The position numbers were made by a program, and so were the translations under genes. The notes beneath the pieces are model-generated. The model saw only the letters and a list, made by a program, of their open reading frames with translations. It had not been told where the DNA came from and did no database searches. 64,000 nt of DNA from Paenibacillus sp. USDA918EY. Its GTDB lineage: Bacteria > Bacillota > Bacilli > Paenibacillales > Paenibacillaceae. The stretch covers positions 124,001 through 188,000 of the forward strand of contig NZ_WTWY01000004.1 in assembly GCF_009870825.1 (NCBI RefSeq), in the 5' to 3' direction. Shown here piece by piece: positions 36,760-46,516 of the stretch (position 1 is its first letter; every line of letters begins with the position of its first letter).

Positions 36760-38667
36760 GTGCTGCTTCCACATATTAATCAGCCAGAACAAATCAAATC
36801 TCTATCGGTTGAAGAACTGGACCTTCTTGCGGATGAAATCCGCCGATTTCTGATCGAAAAGCTGTCGGTAACGGGAGGGCATCTGGCTTCAAACCTGGGA
36901 GTGGTGGAGCTCACGCTGGCCCTGCATTACTGCTACGACAGTCCACGTGACAAATTCATTTTCGACGTCGGCCATCAGGCTTACGTCCATAAAATGTTGA
37001 CCGGGCGAATGGACCAGTTTGACACGCTTCGCAAATACAAAGGATTATGCGGATTCGTAAAACGCAACGAAAGCGAGCACGACGTATGGGAAGCCGGGCA
37101 CAGCAGCACCTCGTTGTCCGCGGCGATGGGCATGGCGCTTGCCCGCGATTTTAAGGGCGAGAAGAACAAGGTTATCGCCGTCATCGGGGACGGGGCTTTG
37201 ACGGGCGGCATGGCTTTCGAGGCATTGAACCATATTGGCCATGAGCAAAAGGATTTGATGGTCGTGCTGAACGACAACGAGATGTCCATCGCTCCGAACG
37301 TCGGAGCCATGCACAATTACTTGAGCAAAATCCGCTCCGACCGCCATTATTTGCGTGCAAAAGACGAGCTTGAAATGCTGCTCAAAAAAATTCCGGCCAT
37401 CGGCAGCATGCTGGCGAAAACGGGCTCCCGCCTGAAAGAAAGCCTGAAATACATGATGGTGCCGGGCGTTCTGTTCGAAGAGCTGGGATTGACGTACCTC
37501 GGGCCGGTCGACGGGCACGATCTTCAGAAGCTGATCGAAACGTTCAAACAAGCCGACAACGTGCGCGGACCGGTGTTTGTGCACGTGTTGACGACGAAGG
37601 GCAAAGGTTACCAGCCTGCCGAAGCCGATTCCCATAAATGGCACGGCATTTCGCCGTACAAAATCGAATCCGGCAAAGAGCTGAAATCCGTCGGTCACCC
37701 GATGTACACCGACGTCTTCGGCAAAACGCTGATCGAGCTGGGCGAAAAGGATCCTCGGATCGTCGCGGTAACCCCGGCGATGCCGAAAGGGTCCGGGCTG
37801 ATCGAATTCAGCGAAAAATTCCCGAGCCGAATGATCGACGTCGGGATCGCCGAACAGCATGCGGCTACGATGTGCGCCGCGCTCGCCATGGAAGGAATGA
37901 AGCCGGTGTTCGCCGTTTATTCGACGTTCATGCAGCGCGCGTACGACCAAATCGTCCATGACATTTGCCGTCAAAACGCCAACGTCATGTTCGCCATCGA
38001 CCGGGCCGGATTCGTCGGGGCGGACGGCGAGACGCATCAAGGCGTGTTCGACGTCGCGTTTTTGCGGCATATTCCAAATATCGTGCTGATGATGCCGAAA
38101 GATGAAAACGAACTCCGGCATATGATGAAAACGGCGCTCGATTACGACGACGGTCCGATCGCTTACCGCTACCCGCGCATTAACGGGCTCGGCGTTCCGC
38201 TTGACGAGAAGCTGGTGCCGATTCCGATCGGTACCTGGGAAACGGTCCGGGAAGGCGAAGGTTACGCCGTGCTGGCCTCAGGTCCGATGGTTCAAGTCGC
38301 TTTGGAGGCTGCCGAGCAGCTGAAGCGGGAAGGAATTCAGCTTCGTGTCGTCAACGCGCGTTTCCTTAAGCCGCTTGATGAAGATATGCTGATCGAGCTG
38401 GCCAACAGCAATACAAATATGATCGTGCTGGAAGAAGCAAGCGAAAAGGGCAGCCTTGGCAGCGCCGTTCTCGAATTTTACGCTTCCAAGCATATTTTTG
38501 ACACAAGGGTATCCCTGATGGGAGTCCCCGACCGCTTCATCGAACATGGAAGCGTCAAAGAACAACGCCAGGAAACCGGATTGACCGTCGAAGGCGTATG
38601 CGCCGAGGTCAAGAAGCTGATGGCTTTGCATTCCTTCGGCATGGGCAAAACCGGGTATACTTCATAG
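36760..38667 (+). CDS. dxs: 1-deoxy-D-xylulose-5-phosphate synthase
   Basis: The 635-residue thiamine-diphosphate enzyme makes the first intermediate of the non-mevalonate isoprenoid pathway. Seen are [33 protein letters not shown], the ThDP motif [15 protein letters not shown]...NDNEMSI, and the transketolase-type [17 protein letters not shown] and [15 protein letters not shown]. The start is a GTG at 36760 after GGGGAGATTGGC. Its downstream neighbour begins 25 bases past the stop. Confidence 0.98.
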   Translation: MLLPHINQPEQIKSLSVEELDLLADEIRRFLIEKLSVTGGHLASNLGVVELTLALHYCYDSPRDKFIFDVGHQAYVHKMLTGRMDQFDTLRKYKGLCGFVKRNESEHDVWEAGHSSTSLSAAMGMALARDFKGEKNKVIAVIGDGALTGGMAFEALNHIGHEQKDLMVVLNDNEMSIAPNVGAMHNYLSKIRSDRHYLRAKDELEMLLKKIPAIGSMLAKTGSRLKESLKYMMVPGVLFEELGLTYLGPVDGHDLQKLIETFKQADNVRGPVFVHVLTTKGKGYQPAEADSHKWHGISPYKIESGKELKSVGHPMYTDVFGKTLIELGEKDPRIVAVTPAMPKGSGLIEFSEKFPSRMIDVGIAEQHAATMCAALAMEGMKPVFAVYSTFMQRAYDQIVHDICRQNANVMFAIDRAGFVGADGETHQGVFDVAFLRHIPNIVLMMPKDENELRHMMKTALDYDDGPIAYRYPRINGLGVPLDEKLVPIPIGTWETVREGEGYAVLASGPMVQVALEAAEQLKREGIQLRVVNARFLKPLDEDMLIELANSNTNMIVLEEASEKGSLGSAVLEFYASKHIFDTRVSLMGVPDRFIEHGSVKEQRQETGLTVEGVCAEVKKLMALHSFGMGKTGYTS

Positions 38668-38691
38668 ACGGAAGACAGTCAGGAGAAAAGC

Positions 38692-39552
38692 ATGAATTCG
38701 CCAAAAGAACGGATTGACGTCCTGCTGGTGGAGCAGGGATTTTACGACAGCCGCGAAAAAGCCAAAGCCGCCATCATGGCCGGCTTGGTGCTTGCCAACG
38801 AGGAACGCATCGAAAAAGCGGGCATGAAGGTTCCAAGGGATACGGTCATCCGCGTTAAAGGAGCTGTTCATCCTTATGTAAGCCGCGGAGGATTAAAGCT
38901 CGAAAAAGCCATTCGGACGTTCGGACTCGACATGGAGGGCCGGGTGATGCTGGATATCGGTTCTTCCACCGGCGGGTTTACGGATTGCGCCCTTCAGCAC
39001 GGCGCGGCATACGTCTATGCGATTGACGTCGGTTCGAACCAGCTCGACTGGTCCCTGCGCAACGACGATCGCGTCTGCGTAATGGAAAAAACGAATTTCC
39101 GTTACATGACGCCGGATGATTTGAAGGGGCCGGCGCCGGATTTTGCGAGCATCGATGTGTCCTTTATATCGCTGCGCATCATTTTGCCGCCGTTAAAAGC
39201 GCTGCTCAAGCGTCCGGGCGACGTCGCGGCGCTTATCAAACCCCAGTTTGAAGCCGGGAGGGAGAAGGTAGGCAAATCGGGCGTCGTCCGCGAGCCCGCC
39301 GTTCACCGCGAAGTGCTGATGAACATTTTAACCTTTGCCCATGAGCTCGGTTTCGAATTGAAGGGGCTGACCTATTCCCCGATTACGGGGGGAGAAGGGA
39401 ACATCGAATTTTTGGCTCACTGGCATTTGCCGGATCGGGAAGCCCTTGCGGAATCAAGGTCGGCCGAAGAGTTTGAAGCAGAGCTTCAGCCCCTCGTTCA
39501 TGACATCGTCGGACAAGCCGCGAACACGTTTACGGGAAACTCATCCAAGTGA
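38692..39552 (+). CDS. TlyA-family 2'-O-ribose rRNA methyltransferase
   Basis: The 286-residue protein has an N-terminal S4 RNA-binding domain (RIDVLLVEQGFYDSREKAKA, VSRGGLKLEKAI) and an FtsJ-type SAM domain (MLDIGSSTGGFTDCALQHGA, YAIDVGSNQLDWSLR, SIDVSFISL). TlyA enzymes methylate rRNA, conferring capreomycin sensitivity in mycobacteria. B. subtilis YqxC sits in the same place between dxs and argR. CAGGAGAAAAGC precedes the ATG. Confidence 0.95.
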   Translation: MNSPKERIDVLLVEQGFYDSREKAKAAIMAGLVLANEERIEKAGMKVPRDTVIRVKGAVHPYVSRGGLKLEKAIRTFGLDMEGRVMLDIGSSTGGFTDCALQHGAAYVYAIDVGSNQLDWSLRNDDRVCVMEKTNFRYMTPDDLKGPAPDFASIDVSFISLRIILPPLKALLKRPGDVAALIKPQFEAGREKVGKSGVVREPAVHREVLMNILTFAHELGFELKGLTYSPITGGEGNIEFLAHWHLPDREALAESRSAEEFEAELQPLVHDIVGQAANTFTGNSSK

Positions 39553-39713
39553 TGGGTTTCTTTTCGTTCCCGGATTTTTTATGAAAAAGCGAATTGAGAA
39601 GAACGTATGTTTGGTATATAATGGACTTGAAATTGATTATTTATGCGGTTCGCACGCATGTTTTAAAGGAATTGCATCCGGTTGCCGCGAATAGAACCAT
39701 TGAGGTGATCGAA

Positions 39714-40196
39714 ATGGAGGAACGGGCGGACTGGCTCGTCATGCTTCTTATCGGATTGCTGCTTTTGGTTTGGATCGCATACGGTCTGAGAACGTGGTTG
39801 TTCAGGCCGCTGCCGGTCCGCGTGCCGGATATGCCCATAAACGAAAACATTCCCGAACATCCGGCGTTGGATCTCCTGGAGAAGGCGGGATACGAGGTGC
39901 TCGGCGGGAAGATCAAAATCCCGTTGGTGTTTGACGTCGACGGGGAAGATTTTCACAGCCGATTGTTTATCGACTTTATCGCAAGAAACGATGAGAACGT
40001 GCTTTACCTGGTCAAGGTGGCCCGGAGCCGGCTGCCGATGGATTGGACGGGAAGTGCGATCCGGGACCGTCTGCTGCCTTATTTTCTGCTTTATCCGGGC
40101 TGCGGCGGCGTGTTGTACGTAGACGTGGACAACGACGAGGTTGCCTGCATCCATTTTGACTGGGATGAAGAGGACGCTTATGGATATGATGAATAA
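39714..40196 (+). CDS. Single-pass membrane protein of unknown function
   Basis: The 160-residue protein has one N-terminal helix (LVMLLIGLLLLVWIAYGL) and a soluble acidic domain of about 120 residues (ALDLLEKAGYEVLGGKIKIP, FIARNDENVLYLVKVARSR, an acidic DEEDAYGYDE tail). The GYEVLGGKIKIPLVFDVDG pattern recalls small nuclease-like folds, but no catalytic set is complete, so no function is given. The ATG at 39714 follows GAGGTGATC. It is placed between tlyA-type and argR genes and likely read with them. Confidence 0.75.
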   Translation: MEERADWLVMLLIGLLLLVWIAYGLRTWLFRPLPVRVPDMPINENIPEHPALDLLEKAGYEVLGGKIKIPLVFDVDGEDFHSRLFIDFIARNDENVLYLVKVARSRLPMDWTGSAIRDRLLPYFLLYPGCGGVLYVDVDNDEVACIHFDWDEEDAYGYDE

Positions 40197-40223
40197 ATAG
40201 AAGCAATTTACCAGGAGGTATGT

Positions 40224-40673
40224 ATGAAAGGACAACGACATATCAAGATCCGAGAAATCATTACACAACAGGACATCGAAACCCAGGACGAGCTGGTCGA
40301 AGCGCTGCGGGCCGCCGGTTTTCAAGTGACCCAGGCGACGGTATCGCGGGATATCAAGGAACTGCTTTTGATCAAGGTGCCGATGGACGACGGAAGATAC
40401 AAATATTCGCTCCCGACGGACCAGCGCTACAATCCGATCCAAAAGCTGAAGCGGGCGCTCGTGGACAATTTCGTCCATATCGACTACACCAACAATTTGG
40501 TCGTCATGAAATGTTTGCCGGGCACGGCGAATGCGATCGCAGTCCTTCTCGACAATATGGAATGGAACCAGATCATGGGCACCATTTGCGGCGACGACAC
40601 GATATTGATGATTTGCCGCACCAACGAGGACAGCAAAAGCTTGGTCGAGCTGATCATGAGCTATATTTCGTAA
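40224..40673 (+). CDS. argR: Arginine repressor ArgR/AhrC
   Basis: The 149-residue repressor has an N-terminal winged helix ([33 protein letters not shown]) and a C-terminal arginine-binding/oligomerisation domain ([27 protein letters not shown]). It represses arginine synthesis and activates catabolism when arginine is bound. AGGAGGT lies upstream of the ATG. The argR-recN-spoIVB-spo0A order is the conserved Bacillales one. Confidence 0.96.
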   Translation: MKGQRHIKIREIITQQDIETQDELVEALRAAGFQVTQATVSRDIKELLLIKVPMDDGRYKYSLPTDQRYNPIQKLKRALVDNFVHIDYTNNLVVMKCLPGTANAIAVLLDNMEWNQIMGTICGDDTILMICRTNEDSKSLVELIMSYIS

Positions 40674-40709
40674 GGCGATTCGGGGAATATTTTGGGGGTG
40701 TTTTAATCC

Positions 40710-42446
40710 ATGCTGCTGACATTAAGCATTCGGAATTTGGCCGTCATCGAAGCGGTCGACGTATCTTTTCATGCGGGTTTTCATGTTCTTTCAGGGGAGA
40801 CGGGCGCAGGGAAATCGATTGTTATCGATGCGCTGGGCTTGATTGCGGGCGGCCGGGGCTCGGCCGAACTGATCCGGTACGGCTGCGACAAAGCCGAAAT
40901 TGAAGCCAGCTTCGAGCTTCAGCCCAATCATCCCGTATGGGAGTCGCTTGCGCAGATGGGCGTTCAGGCCGATCCCGAGGAACACTTGATCATTCGCCGG
41001 GAGGTGAACCAGCAGGGAAAAAGCACCGCCCGGATCAACGGACAGCTTGTCAACTTGACGATGCTTCGGGAAATCGGGGAGCAGCTGATTAATATCCACG
41101 GTCAGCACGAGCATCAGAACCTGATGCGGTCCGATCGCCACTTGCATCTTCTCGATACTTACGGCGAAGCCGTCATCGGTCCCGTGAAGCGGAAGTATCA
41201 GGAGCAGTATGCCGCCTTTTCGGCCGTCGAAAAGGAGTACAAAGAGCTGATGCTGAACAGCCAGAAAACGTACCAGATGCTGGATCTGTACCGTTTTCAG
41301 CTGGAGGAAATTTCGGCCGCTTCCTTAAAGTCCGGCGAGGATGAATGGTTGACGGAAGAACGGGTCAAGCTATCCCATAGCGAGAAAATGATGGATTCGG
41401 TTTCGGGCGCTTACGACCTGGTTTTCGGCGAAAAGGGACTGGGAGCGATCAGTACGGCCGTAACCCGTCTTGAAGACGTGGCACAGTATGACGAAAAAGA
41501 ACTGAAACCTATATTGGAGCAGCTTCAATCGGCGTATTACCAGCTGGAGGATGTTGCTTTTCAGCTCAGAAATTACCGGGATGACATCGAATTCAATCCG
41601 GAACGCCTCGACGAGGTCGAAGAAAGATTGGATCTGATCGCTTCCTTGCGCCGAAAGTACGGGGAAAGCGTCGATGAAATTCTCGCGTATTACAACAATA
41701 TATTGCAGGAAACCAATGCGCTCGAAAACAAGGATGAACGTTTGGAGCAGCTGAAAACTCGCCGCGACGAATTGCTTGCCGACTTGCTCGAAGCTGCACA
41801 GGAGCTCAGCGAGGCACGCAAAATGTGCGCCGCAGACTTGGCCGGCCAGGTTGAAAAGGAGCTGAAGGATCTTCATATGGAGCGGACTTCGCTGGAGGTT
41901 CGTTTTGACCGGATCGAAGATCCGAAAGGAGCCGAAGTGGACGGACGGAAAATCAAATTGACCCGGCAAGGAATCGATACCGCCGAATTCATGATTTCCC
42001 CGAACCCCGGCGAGCCGCTGCGCCCGTTGAGCAAAATCGCTTCCGGCGGCGAGCTTTCCCGGATGATGCTTGCCATGAAAAGCATTTTCGCCAGGCATGA
42101 CCGCATTCCGGTGCTTATTTTTGACGAAGTGGACACGGGGGTCAGCGGAAGGGCGGCCCAATCGATTGCCGAAAAACTTGATAAGCTCGCAGAAAACTGC
42201 CAGGTATTTTCCATTACGCATTTGCCGCAAGTGGCCTGCATGGCGGATCATCAATATTTGATCGAAAAACATATCGAAGGCGAACGGACGATGACGCGGG
42301 TCGAGGAGCTTTCCGATCAGGGTCGGGTGGAAGAGCTTGCGCGCATGCTCGGCGGCGTCGAAATTACCGAAAAAACGCTCCACCATGCCCAAGAAATGTT
42401 GAAGCTGGCGGAGGAGCGGAAAGCCGTCAAAACCGCACCAGCGTAA
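40710..42446 (+). CDS. recN: DNA repair protein RecN
   Basis: The 578-residue SMC-like ATPase acts in double-strand-break repair. Walker A (GETGAGKSIVIDALGL) and the hinge-less coiled-coil arms (about 160-370) are followed by the ABC signature ASGGELSRMMLAMKS and Walker B VLIFDEVDTGVSGRAAQ. The ATG follows GGGGGTG. The frame is intact and full length. Confidence 0.97.
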   Translation: MLLTLSIRNLAVIEAVDVSFHAGFHVLSGETGAGKSIVIDALGLIAGGRGSAELIRYGCDKAEIEASFELQPNHPVWESLAQMGVQADPEEHLIIRREVNQQGKSTARINGQLVNLTMLREIGEQLINIHGQHEHQNLMRSDRHLHLLDTYGEAVIGPVKRKYQEQYAAFSAVEKEYKELMLNSQKTYQMLDLYRFQLEEISAASLKSGEDEWLTEERVKLSHSEKMMDSVSGAYDLVFGEKGLGAISTAVTRLEDVAQYDEKELKPILEQLQSAYYQLEDVAFQLRNYRDDIEFNPERLDEVEERLDLIASLRRKYGESVDEILAYYNNILQETNALENKDERLEQLKTRRDELLADLLEAAQELSEARKMCAADLAGQVEKELKDLHMERTSLEVRFDRIEDPKGAEVDGRKIKLTRQGIDTAEFMISPNPGEPLRPLSKIASGGELSRMMLAMKSIFARHDRIPVLIFDEVDTGVSGRAAQSIAEKLDKLAENCQVFSITHLPQVACMADHQYLIEKHIEGERTMTRVEELSDQGRVEELARMLGGVEITEKTLHHAQEMLKLAEERKAVKTAPA

Positions 42447-42550
42447 TGATTGACAGTAATAAAAGCCTTGAGGCAGGGCAATCTTAAAGGTACGCAATTG
42501 GCGACCACCTTTTCGTCAAGCGAAAGAAGCAAAAGGGAGCGTGACAGCCA

Positions 42551-43879
42551 TTGAACTCCAGCCTCAGGAATAAAATGCTCGGTCTTTTCATTGTCTTCTT
42601 TCTGTGTTTTTTCAGCACCACCGCACCTGTCAAGAGTTTTGCATCCATTCCCAGCGAGATTAGGATGTTTGCCGGCGACACGAACTCCATTCAACTGGCG
42701 ATGCCGGTGGCGGCGCAAGCGACGGTGGATCGTCCCGAAGTGCTGCACCTGAATGGATCCGCTTCTTCATCGCTTAAGGTTTCTCCGCAGCATCCGCTTC
42801 AGCTGATGCCCCAACAAAGCGGCAGCGCCAAATTAACATTCAAGCTGTTTGGCAAAATTCCGCTCAAAACCGTGAATGTCCACGTCATACCCGGTCTCAA
42901 AGTGATCCCCGGCGGTCAAACGATCGGCGTAAAGGTCAAGTCGGCGGGCATTTTGGTGGTGGGGCATCATCTGGTGCACGTGGATCCGACAACAAGAGTA
43001 TCCCCAGGCGAGAATGCCGGAATTCAGCTCGGCGATTTGATGACGCATTTTAACGGCGAACCGCTCAAAGATATCTCCAAGGTCGCCCAAGTCGTCGAGG
43101 AAGCGGGAAACAGCAAAAAACCTCTCGAGATTACGTTTAAGCGCGGGGACAAGGTCATGAAAACGAAATTAACCCCGGCGTATGACCAAAGCGAGCAGAA
43201 ATGGAGACTTGGTCTTTATATCCGCGATTCCGCAGCGGGGGTCGGCACGTTAACTTTTTATGCTCCAGATCAAGGGGTTTACGGCGCATTGGGCCATGTT
43301 ATTACTGATATGAACACGCAGACGCCGATTACGGTTGGCAGCGGGCAAATCCTGCAGTCCAGCGTGACCTCGATTTCCAAATCGCAAGACGGGGAACCGG
43401 GGGAAAAAAGAGCTCATTTTTTGAAGGATGGCAAAATTTTAGGGAGCATCGAACGAAATACGCATTTCGGCATTTTCGGAAAAATGAGCAAAAATCCCGA
43501 ATACAGTCTTTATAAAGAAGGTATACCCGTAGGATTTGCGCAGGACGTTAAAGAAGGGCCGGCCGAAATTTTAACCGTCGTCGACGGGCAGCAGGTCGAA
43601 AAATTCAAGGTGAACATCGTCCATGTCGCCAAACAGGACACGCCGGCCACAAAAGGTTTGGTTATCCGCATCACCGATCCGAGGCTTATCGAAAAAACGG
43701 GCGGCATCGTGCAGGGGATGAGCGGAAGCCCAATCGTGCAGAACGGAAAGCTGATCGGGGCGGTAACCCACGTGTTCGTCAATGATCCAAAGTCGGGATA
43801 CGGCTGCTTCATCGAATGGATGCTGCAGGATTCCGGCGTCATACCTCAAAGGAATGCAACGAATCTTAAGGCGAGTTAG
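42551..43879 (+). CDS. spoIVB: SpoIVB serine peptidase
   Basis: The 442-residue exported forespore protease triggers sigma-K activation by cleaving SpoIVFA. It has an N-terminal hydrophobic signal (GLFIVFFLCFFSTTAPV), a PDZ domain (about 135-215: NAGIQLGDLMTHFNGEPLKDI) and an S55 peptidase domain whose nucleophile lies in QGMSGSPIVQNGKLIGAVTH. The start is TTG 42551; AAAGGGAG lies rather far upstream, so the exact start is uncertain. Its terminator overlaps its last codons. Confidence 0.95.
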   Translation: MNSSLRNKMLGLFIVFFLCFFSTTAPVKSFASIPSEIRMFAGDTNSIQLAMPVAAQATVDRPEVLHLNGSASSSLKVSPQHPLQLMPQQSGSAKLTFKLFGKIPLKTVNVHVIPGLKVIPGGQTIGVKVKSAGILVVGHHLVHVDPTTRVSPGENAGIQLGDLMTHFNGEPLKDISKVAQVVEEAGNSKKPLEITFKRGDKVMKTKLTPAYDQSEQKWRLGLYIRDSAAGVGTLTFYAPDQGVYGALGHVITDMNTQTPITVGSGQILQSSVTSISKSQDGEPGEKRAHFLKDGKILGSIERNTHFGIFGKMSKNPEYSLYKEGIPVGFAQDVKEGPAEILTVVDGQQVEKFKVNIVHVAKQDTPATKGLVIRITDPRLIEKTGGIVQGMSGSPIVQNGKLIGAVTHVFVNDPKSGYGCFIEWMLQDSGVIPQRNATNLKAS

Positions 43880-43893
43880 CCTTAAGATTTTTT
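43862..43893 (+). terminator. Terminator overlapping the spoIVB stop
   Basis: AATCTTAAGGC / GCCTTAAGATT around GAGTTA is a perfect stem followed by TTTTTTG; it includes the last spoIVB codons and stop. Confidence 0.92.
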
Positions 43894-43977
43894 GTCGTTT
43901 TTGGCAGAAAATGCGTGGATTTTGAATAAAAATATTTATTATAAATCAAATCCAAAAAAAAATAAACAAAAATAATT

Positions 43978-44010
43978 TTCGACAGAAGGAATTTGATCAG
44001 CAATGTCGAA
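43978..44010 (+). promoter_or_regulatory. Pair of 0A boxes upstream of spo0A
   Basis: TTCGACA (43978-43984, inverted) and TGTCGAA (44004-44010) both match the core 0A box TGTCGAA. They stand 53-85 bases before the spo0A start, consistent with autoregulation by Spo0A~P known in Bacillus. A GAAT-type sigma-H -10 element may lie upstream near 43920 but is not certain. Confidence 0.65.
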
Positions 44011-44062
44011 AACTATTTCAGACAAAAAAAATTGGATATTGATTCTAAGGAGGAAGCAGCCA

Positions 44063-44869
44063 GTGCAAAAAATCGAGGTTTTGTTGGCAGATGACAACCG
44101 TGAATTCACGAATTTGCTTGCGGAATACATTACGGAGCAAGAAGATATGATGGTAACTGGAATCGCCTATAATGGCGAGGAAGTGCTGAATATGATCAGT
44201 GATTCGCGAAAAATTCCGGACGTACTCATATTGGATATTATCATGCCTCATCTGGACGGCTTGGGTGTTCTAGAACGTTTGCGTGAAATGAATTTGTCTC
44301 CACAGCCGAAGATCATTATGCTGACTGCTTTCGGCCAAGAGAACATCACACAGCGGGCCGTGCAGCTTGGAGCATCGTATTATATCCTGAAACCGTTTGA
44401 CATGGAGGTGCTCGCGAGCCGCATTCGTCAGCTTGTCGGCGGACAAAGCGTAACGGCAGGCAACGTAAGCATGGCATCGACCATCAAATCCAATGTCGTT
44501 CCGATGGCCAAAGGCAAAAATTTGGACGCCAATATTACGTCCATCATACATGAAATCGGCGTTCCTGCGCATATTAAAGGATATCAATATTTGCGCGAAG
44601 CCATCACGATGGTGTACAACAACATCGAAATTTTGGGCGCCATCACCAAAACGCTTTATCCGGCCATCGCCGAAAAGTTCAAAACGACGCCTTCCCGCGT
44701 GGAACGCGCCATTCGCCATGCAATTGAGGTTGCCTGGACGCGCGGCAACATCGACTCCATCAGCCATCTGTTTGGCTACACGATCAACATCAGCAAGTCC
44801 AAGCCGACCAACAGCGAATTCATCGCGATGGTGGCCGATAAGCTGCGGATCGAGCATAAGGTGAGCTGA
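44063..44869 (+). CDS. spo0A: Sporulation master regulator Spo0A (3' end is the element's integration site)
   Basis: The 268-residue response regulator has a receiver domain ([20 protein letters not shown]; phospho-acceptor D58 in [12 protein letters not shown] in LKPFDM) and the C-terminal sporulation DNA-binding domain (about 150-268) with [20 protein letters not shown] and the final [10 protein letters not shown]. The GTG at 44063 follows AAGGAGG and gives the usual MQKIEVLL start. Its last 19 codons and stop lie within the 63-bp repeat that bounds the inserted element, so the protein is complete, while the original downstream sequence is now 12.86 kb away. Confidence 0.98.
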   Translation: MQKIEVLLADDNREFTNLLAEYITEQEDMMVTGIAYNGEEVLNMISDSRKIPDVLILDIIMPHLDGLGVLERLREMNLSPQPKIIMLTAFGQENITQRAVQLGASYYILKPFDMEVLASRIRQLVGGQSVTAGNVSMASTIKSNVVPMAKGKNLDANITSIIHEIGVPAHIKGYQYLREAITMVYNNIEILGAITKTLYPAIAEKFKTTPSRVERAIRHAIEVAWTRGNIDSISHLFGYTINISKSKPTNSEFIAMVADKLRIEHKVS

Positions 44870-44870
44870 A
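44808..44870 (+). repeat. attL: left 63-bp direct repeat, within spo0A
   Basis: This copy is identical at all 63 positions to 57664-57726. It starts CCAACAGCGAATTC, covers the last spo0A codons from N-S-E-F on, and ends one base after the stop. Identity ends sharply on both sides (A versus T before; C versus A after), as expected for a site-specific recombination core shared by attB and attP. Confidence 0.95.
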
Positions 44871-44973
44871 CGTAGGTGTGACGCGGTGTTTTAGCGATCG
44901 ATAGAACACTTGTTCTCGGAAACTTTTCGGTCGTTGTGCGTGAGATTCCGATAAACTATACCGTTGCTATTCC

Positions 44974-44984
44974 GAAAAACTATC
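44974..44984 (+). repeat. Possible recombinase arm site, left
   Basis: GAAAAACTATC occurs here, 104 bases inside the left end, and again at 57639-57649, 15 bases inside the right core. A related GATAAACTAT lies at 44949. Repeats near both ends are the usual pattern for integrase arm-binding sites; this role is inferred. Confidence 0.4.
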
Positions 44985-45068
44985 CGCAATTAATCTGTTA
45001 AATTTCGTGAATTCATCGGACGATTAACTGCATTTTATCTTAGCGAAAATTTCGAATAATTTCAAATT

Positions 45069-45113
45069 GGCGCCCACAAACCGAAGTAATTTCGGGATAG
45101 TAGGGCGCTTTTT
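45069..45113 (+). terminator. Element-borne terminator downstream of spo0A
   Basis: GGCGCCC / GGGCGCT (outer stem) with an inner CCGAA / TTCGG hairpin, then TTTTTA on the plus strand. It is 200 bases after the spo0A stop and is oriented to end spo0A transcription. Confidence 0.75.
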
Positions 45114-45544
45114 ATCTTCCCGGGCTGAAGCCAGCGCAGTTGAATTCGTAATCCTCTTCCGCCTGTTCAGCGCGCCTCTCCGCCGCCTCTCGTCCCGCCT
45201 TTAGCGCCGCCTTGACTTCGTGCAGCTCTCGGACGGTCGTTTCATCAACGGTCTTTGTTGCGCCGGTTGACGGGATAGTGTGGGGATGGGATACGAAATC
45301 GCTGCGGTCAATGTCGGCAGGTAGCGAGAGCATTTGAATCAACTTCCCGAATCCTATTTGTTCGAACGTTCTCACCCATCTGTTCGTAAACTTGGATGAA
45401 CTGCCAGGCGGTTGTTTTCGCGATGTCCACCGTCTGTAGCCATCGTTCCCAATCTCCGTGCGCCAAATCGTTCTCCTTGACGTGTTTCAATCTGCGATCG
45501 ATTTCAAATATAGCCTCACCCGCCACTCGTTTGTAGGCAAGCAA
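45112..45544 (-). pseudogene. DUF3102 phage protein, frameshifted and N-terminally truncated
   Basis: Two overlapping minus-strand frames make up one protein. The first (45544 to about 45365) reads [40 protein letters not shown] and [14 protein letters not shown], and the second (about 45375 to 45112) continues [20 protein letters not shown] and EVKAALKAGREAAERRAEQ. These are the halves of a DUF3102 protein, common in Firmicute phages and plasmids near replication/control genes. A one-base shift near 45365 splits it, and the usual N-terminal residues are absent. It is therefore decayed. Confidence 0.8.
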
Positions 45545-45595
45545 GAACAGAGTCCCGGTAGCTGCGTGAGAAAAGGTTGATGGACAACGAATTTA

Positions 45596-46516
45596 TTACT
45601 CTTCTTTAAACATCTTATTCAATGGACTTGCCTTTCTATGGTCTGCCTTTAAATCCTCATCGGCTAGTGCTACATATCGTTTTGTCATTGATATATCAAC
45701 ATGTCCTAATGTCTTCTGCAAGCTGAAAGCAGTAGCACCATTTCTTATAAATTCAAGGGCAAATGCATGACGAAGGTCGTAGGGCCGAATATGAACTCCG
45801 ATTTTGTGACTATGTCGTTCTAAACGATCTCCCCAAACATGACGATTTAACTTGTTTCCTCCCTCTGTACAAAAGACGGTTACTTTGTTTGCCCATGAAC
45901 GGGGTCGCATTTTCAAAAAAGTTTTTAGAGCTTTGACTGTTACAGGGGATATGTTTAATGTTCGAGATGCACGAGCCTTAGCTGCACTAGCTGGAATGCG
46001 AACCCAACCCGAGATAAGGTTTATATCGTTGGGTTGGAGAGACAATGCTTCGGAAGGGCGTATTCCTGTATCAAGTGTTAGAAGTATTAATGTATAATCG
46101 CGCATCCCAACAAAAGTGTTTTTATCGGGCATTTGCAGAAGCTTTTTTAAAGTTTCAATATCGATTGCAACGATACGCGATCCTTCTTTCCGTTTTTTTA
46201 GACCCTTCAATGGATTCTCTTTTAAATATCCATTTTCAACACACCATTTTAGAAATGTTCTTAGGTATGTCAAGCGACTATTAAATGTCGCGGGAGCGAT
46301 ACCTTCCTGTGATAAGTGAGCGATCAATGATTCTTTTAAGCTAAAGTAAGAATCCCATGCATTAGGAAATCGTTTAAATAATAGATTTACTGTTCTCACA
46401 TAGTCTTTGTAGGTTAGAATGCTAATGCCCTTTAACTGCTTAGCCATTAAAAACTCATTGAGTAGATCTTCCCAGGGACGATTACTTTTTAGTGAAACGC
46501 GTTGTATTTGTTTCAT
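45596..46516 (-). CDS. Second tyrosine recombinase, near the left end
   Basis: The 306-residue protein has a SAM-like N-terminal core-binding domain (about 12-100) and a catalytic domain with R153 (TGIRPSEALSL), K180, R249-H250 (PYDLRHAFALEFI), H272 (LGHVDIS) and Y281 (TKRYVAL). The first histidine of the HxxR box is tyrosine (Y246), a variant found in some integrases, so activity is plausible. The gene is more A+T-rich than the backbone. Because the right-end recombinase is better placed for the att sites, this one may be a leftover of another insertion or serve a different site. No frame damage is seen. Confidence 0.9.
   Translation of the reverse strand: MKQIQRVSLKSNRPWEDLLNEFLMAKQLKGISILTYKDYVRTVNLLFKRFPNAWDSYFSLKESLIAHLSQEGIAPATFNSRLTYLRTFLKWCVENGYLKENPLKGLKKRKEGSRIVAIDIETLKKLLQMPDKNTFVGMRDYTLILLTLDTGIRPSEALSLQPNDINLISGWVRIPASAAKARASRTLNISPVTVKALKTFLKMRPRSWANKVTVFCTEGGNKLNRHVWGDRLERHSHKIGVHIRPYDLRHAFALEFIRNGATAFSLQKTLGHVDISMTKRYVALADEDLKADHRKASPLNKMFKEE

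Noticed and set aside
37045..38121. A 358-codon minus-strand frame across dxs
   Set aside because: Antisense shadow; the sense gene is full-length dxs and no ribosome binding site supports the opposite frame.
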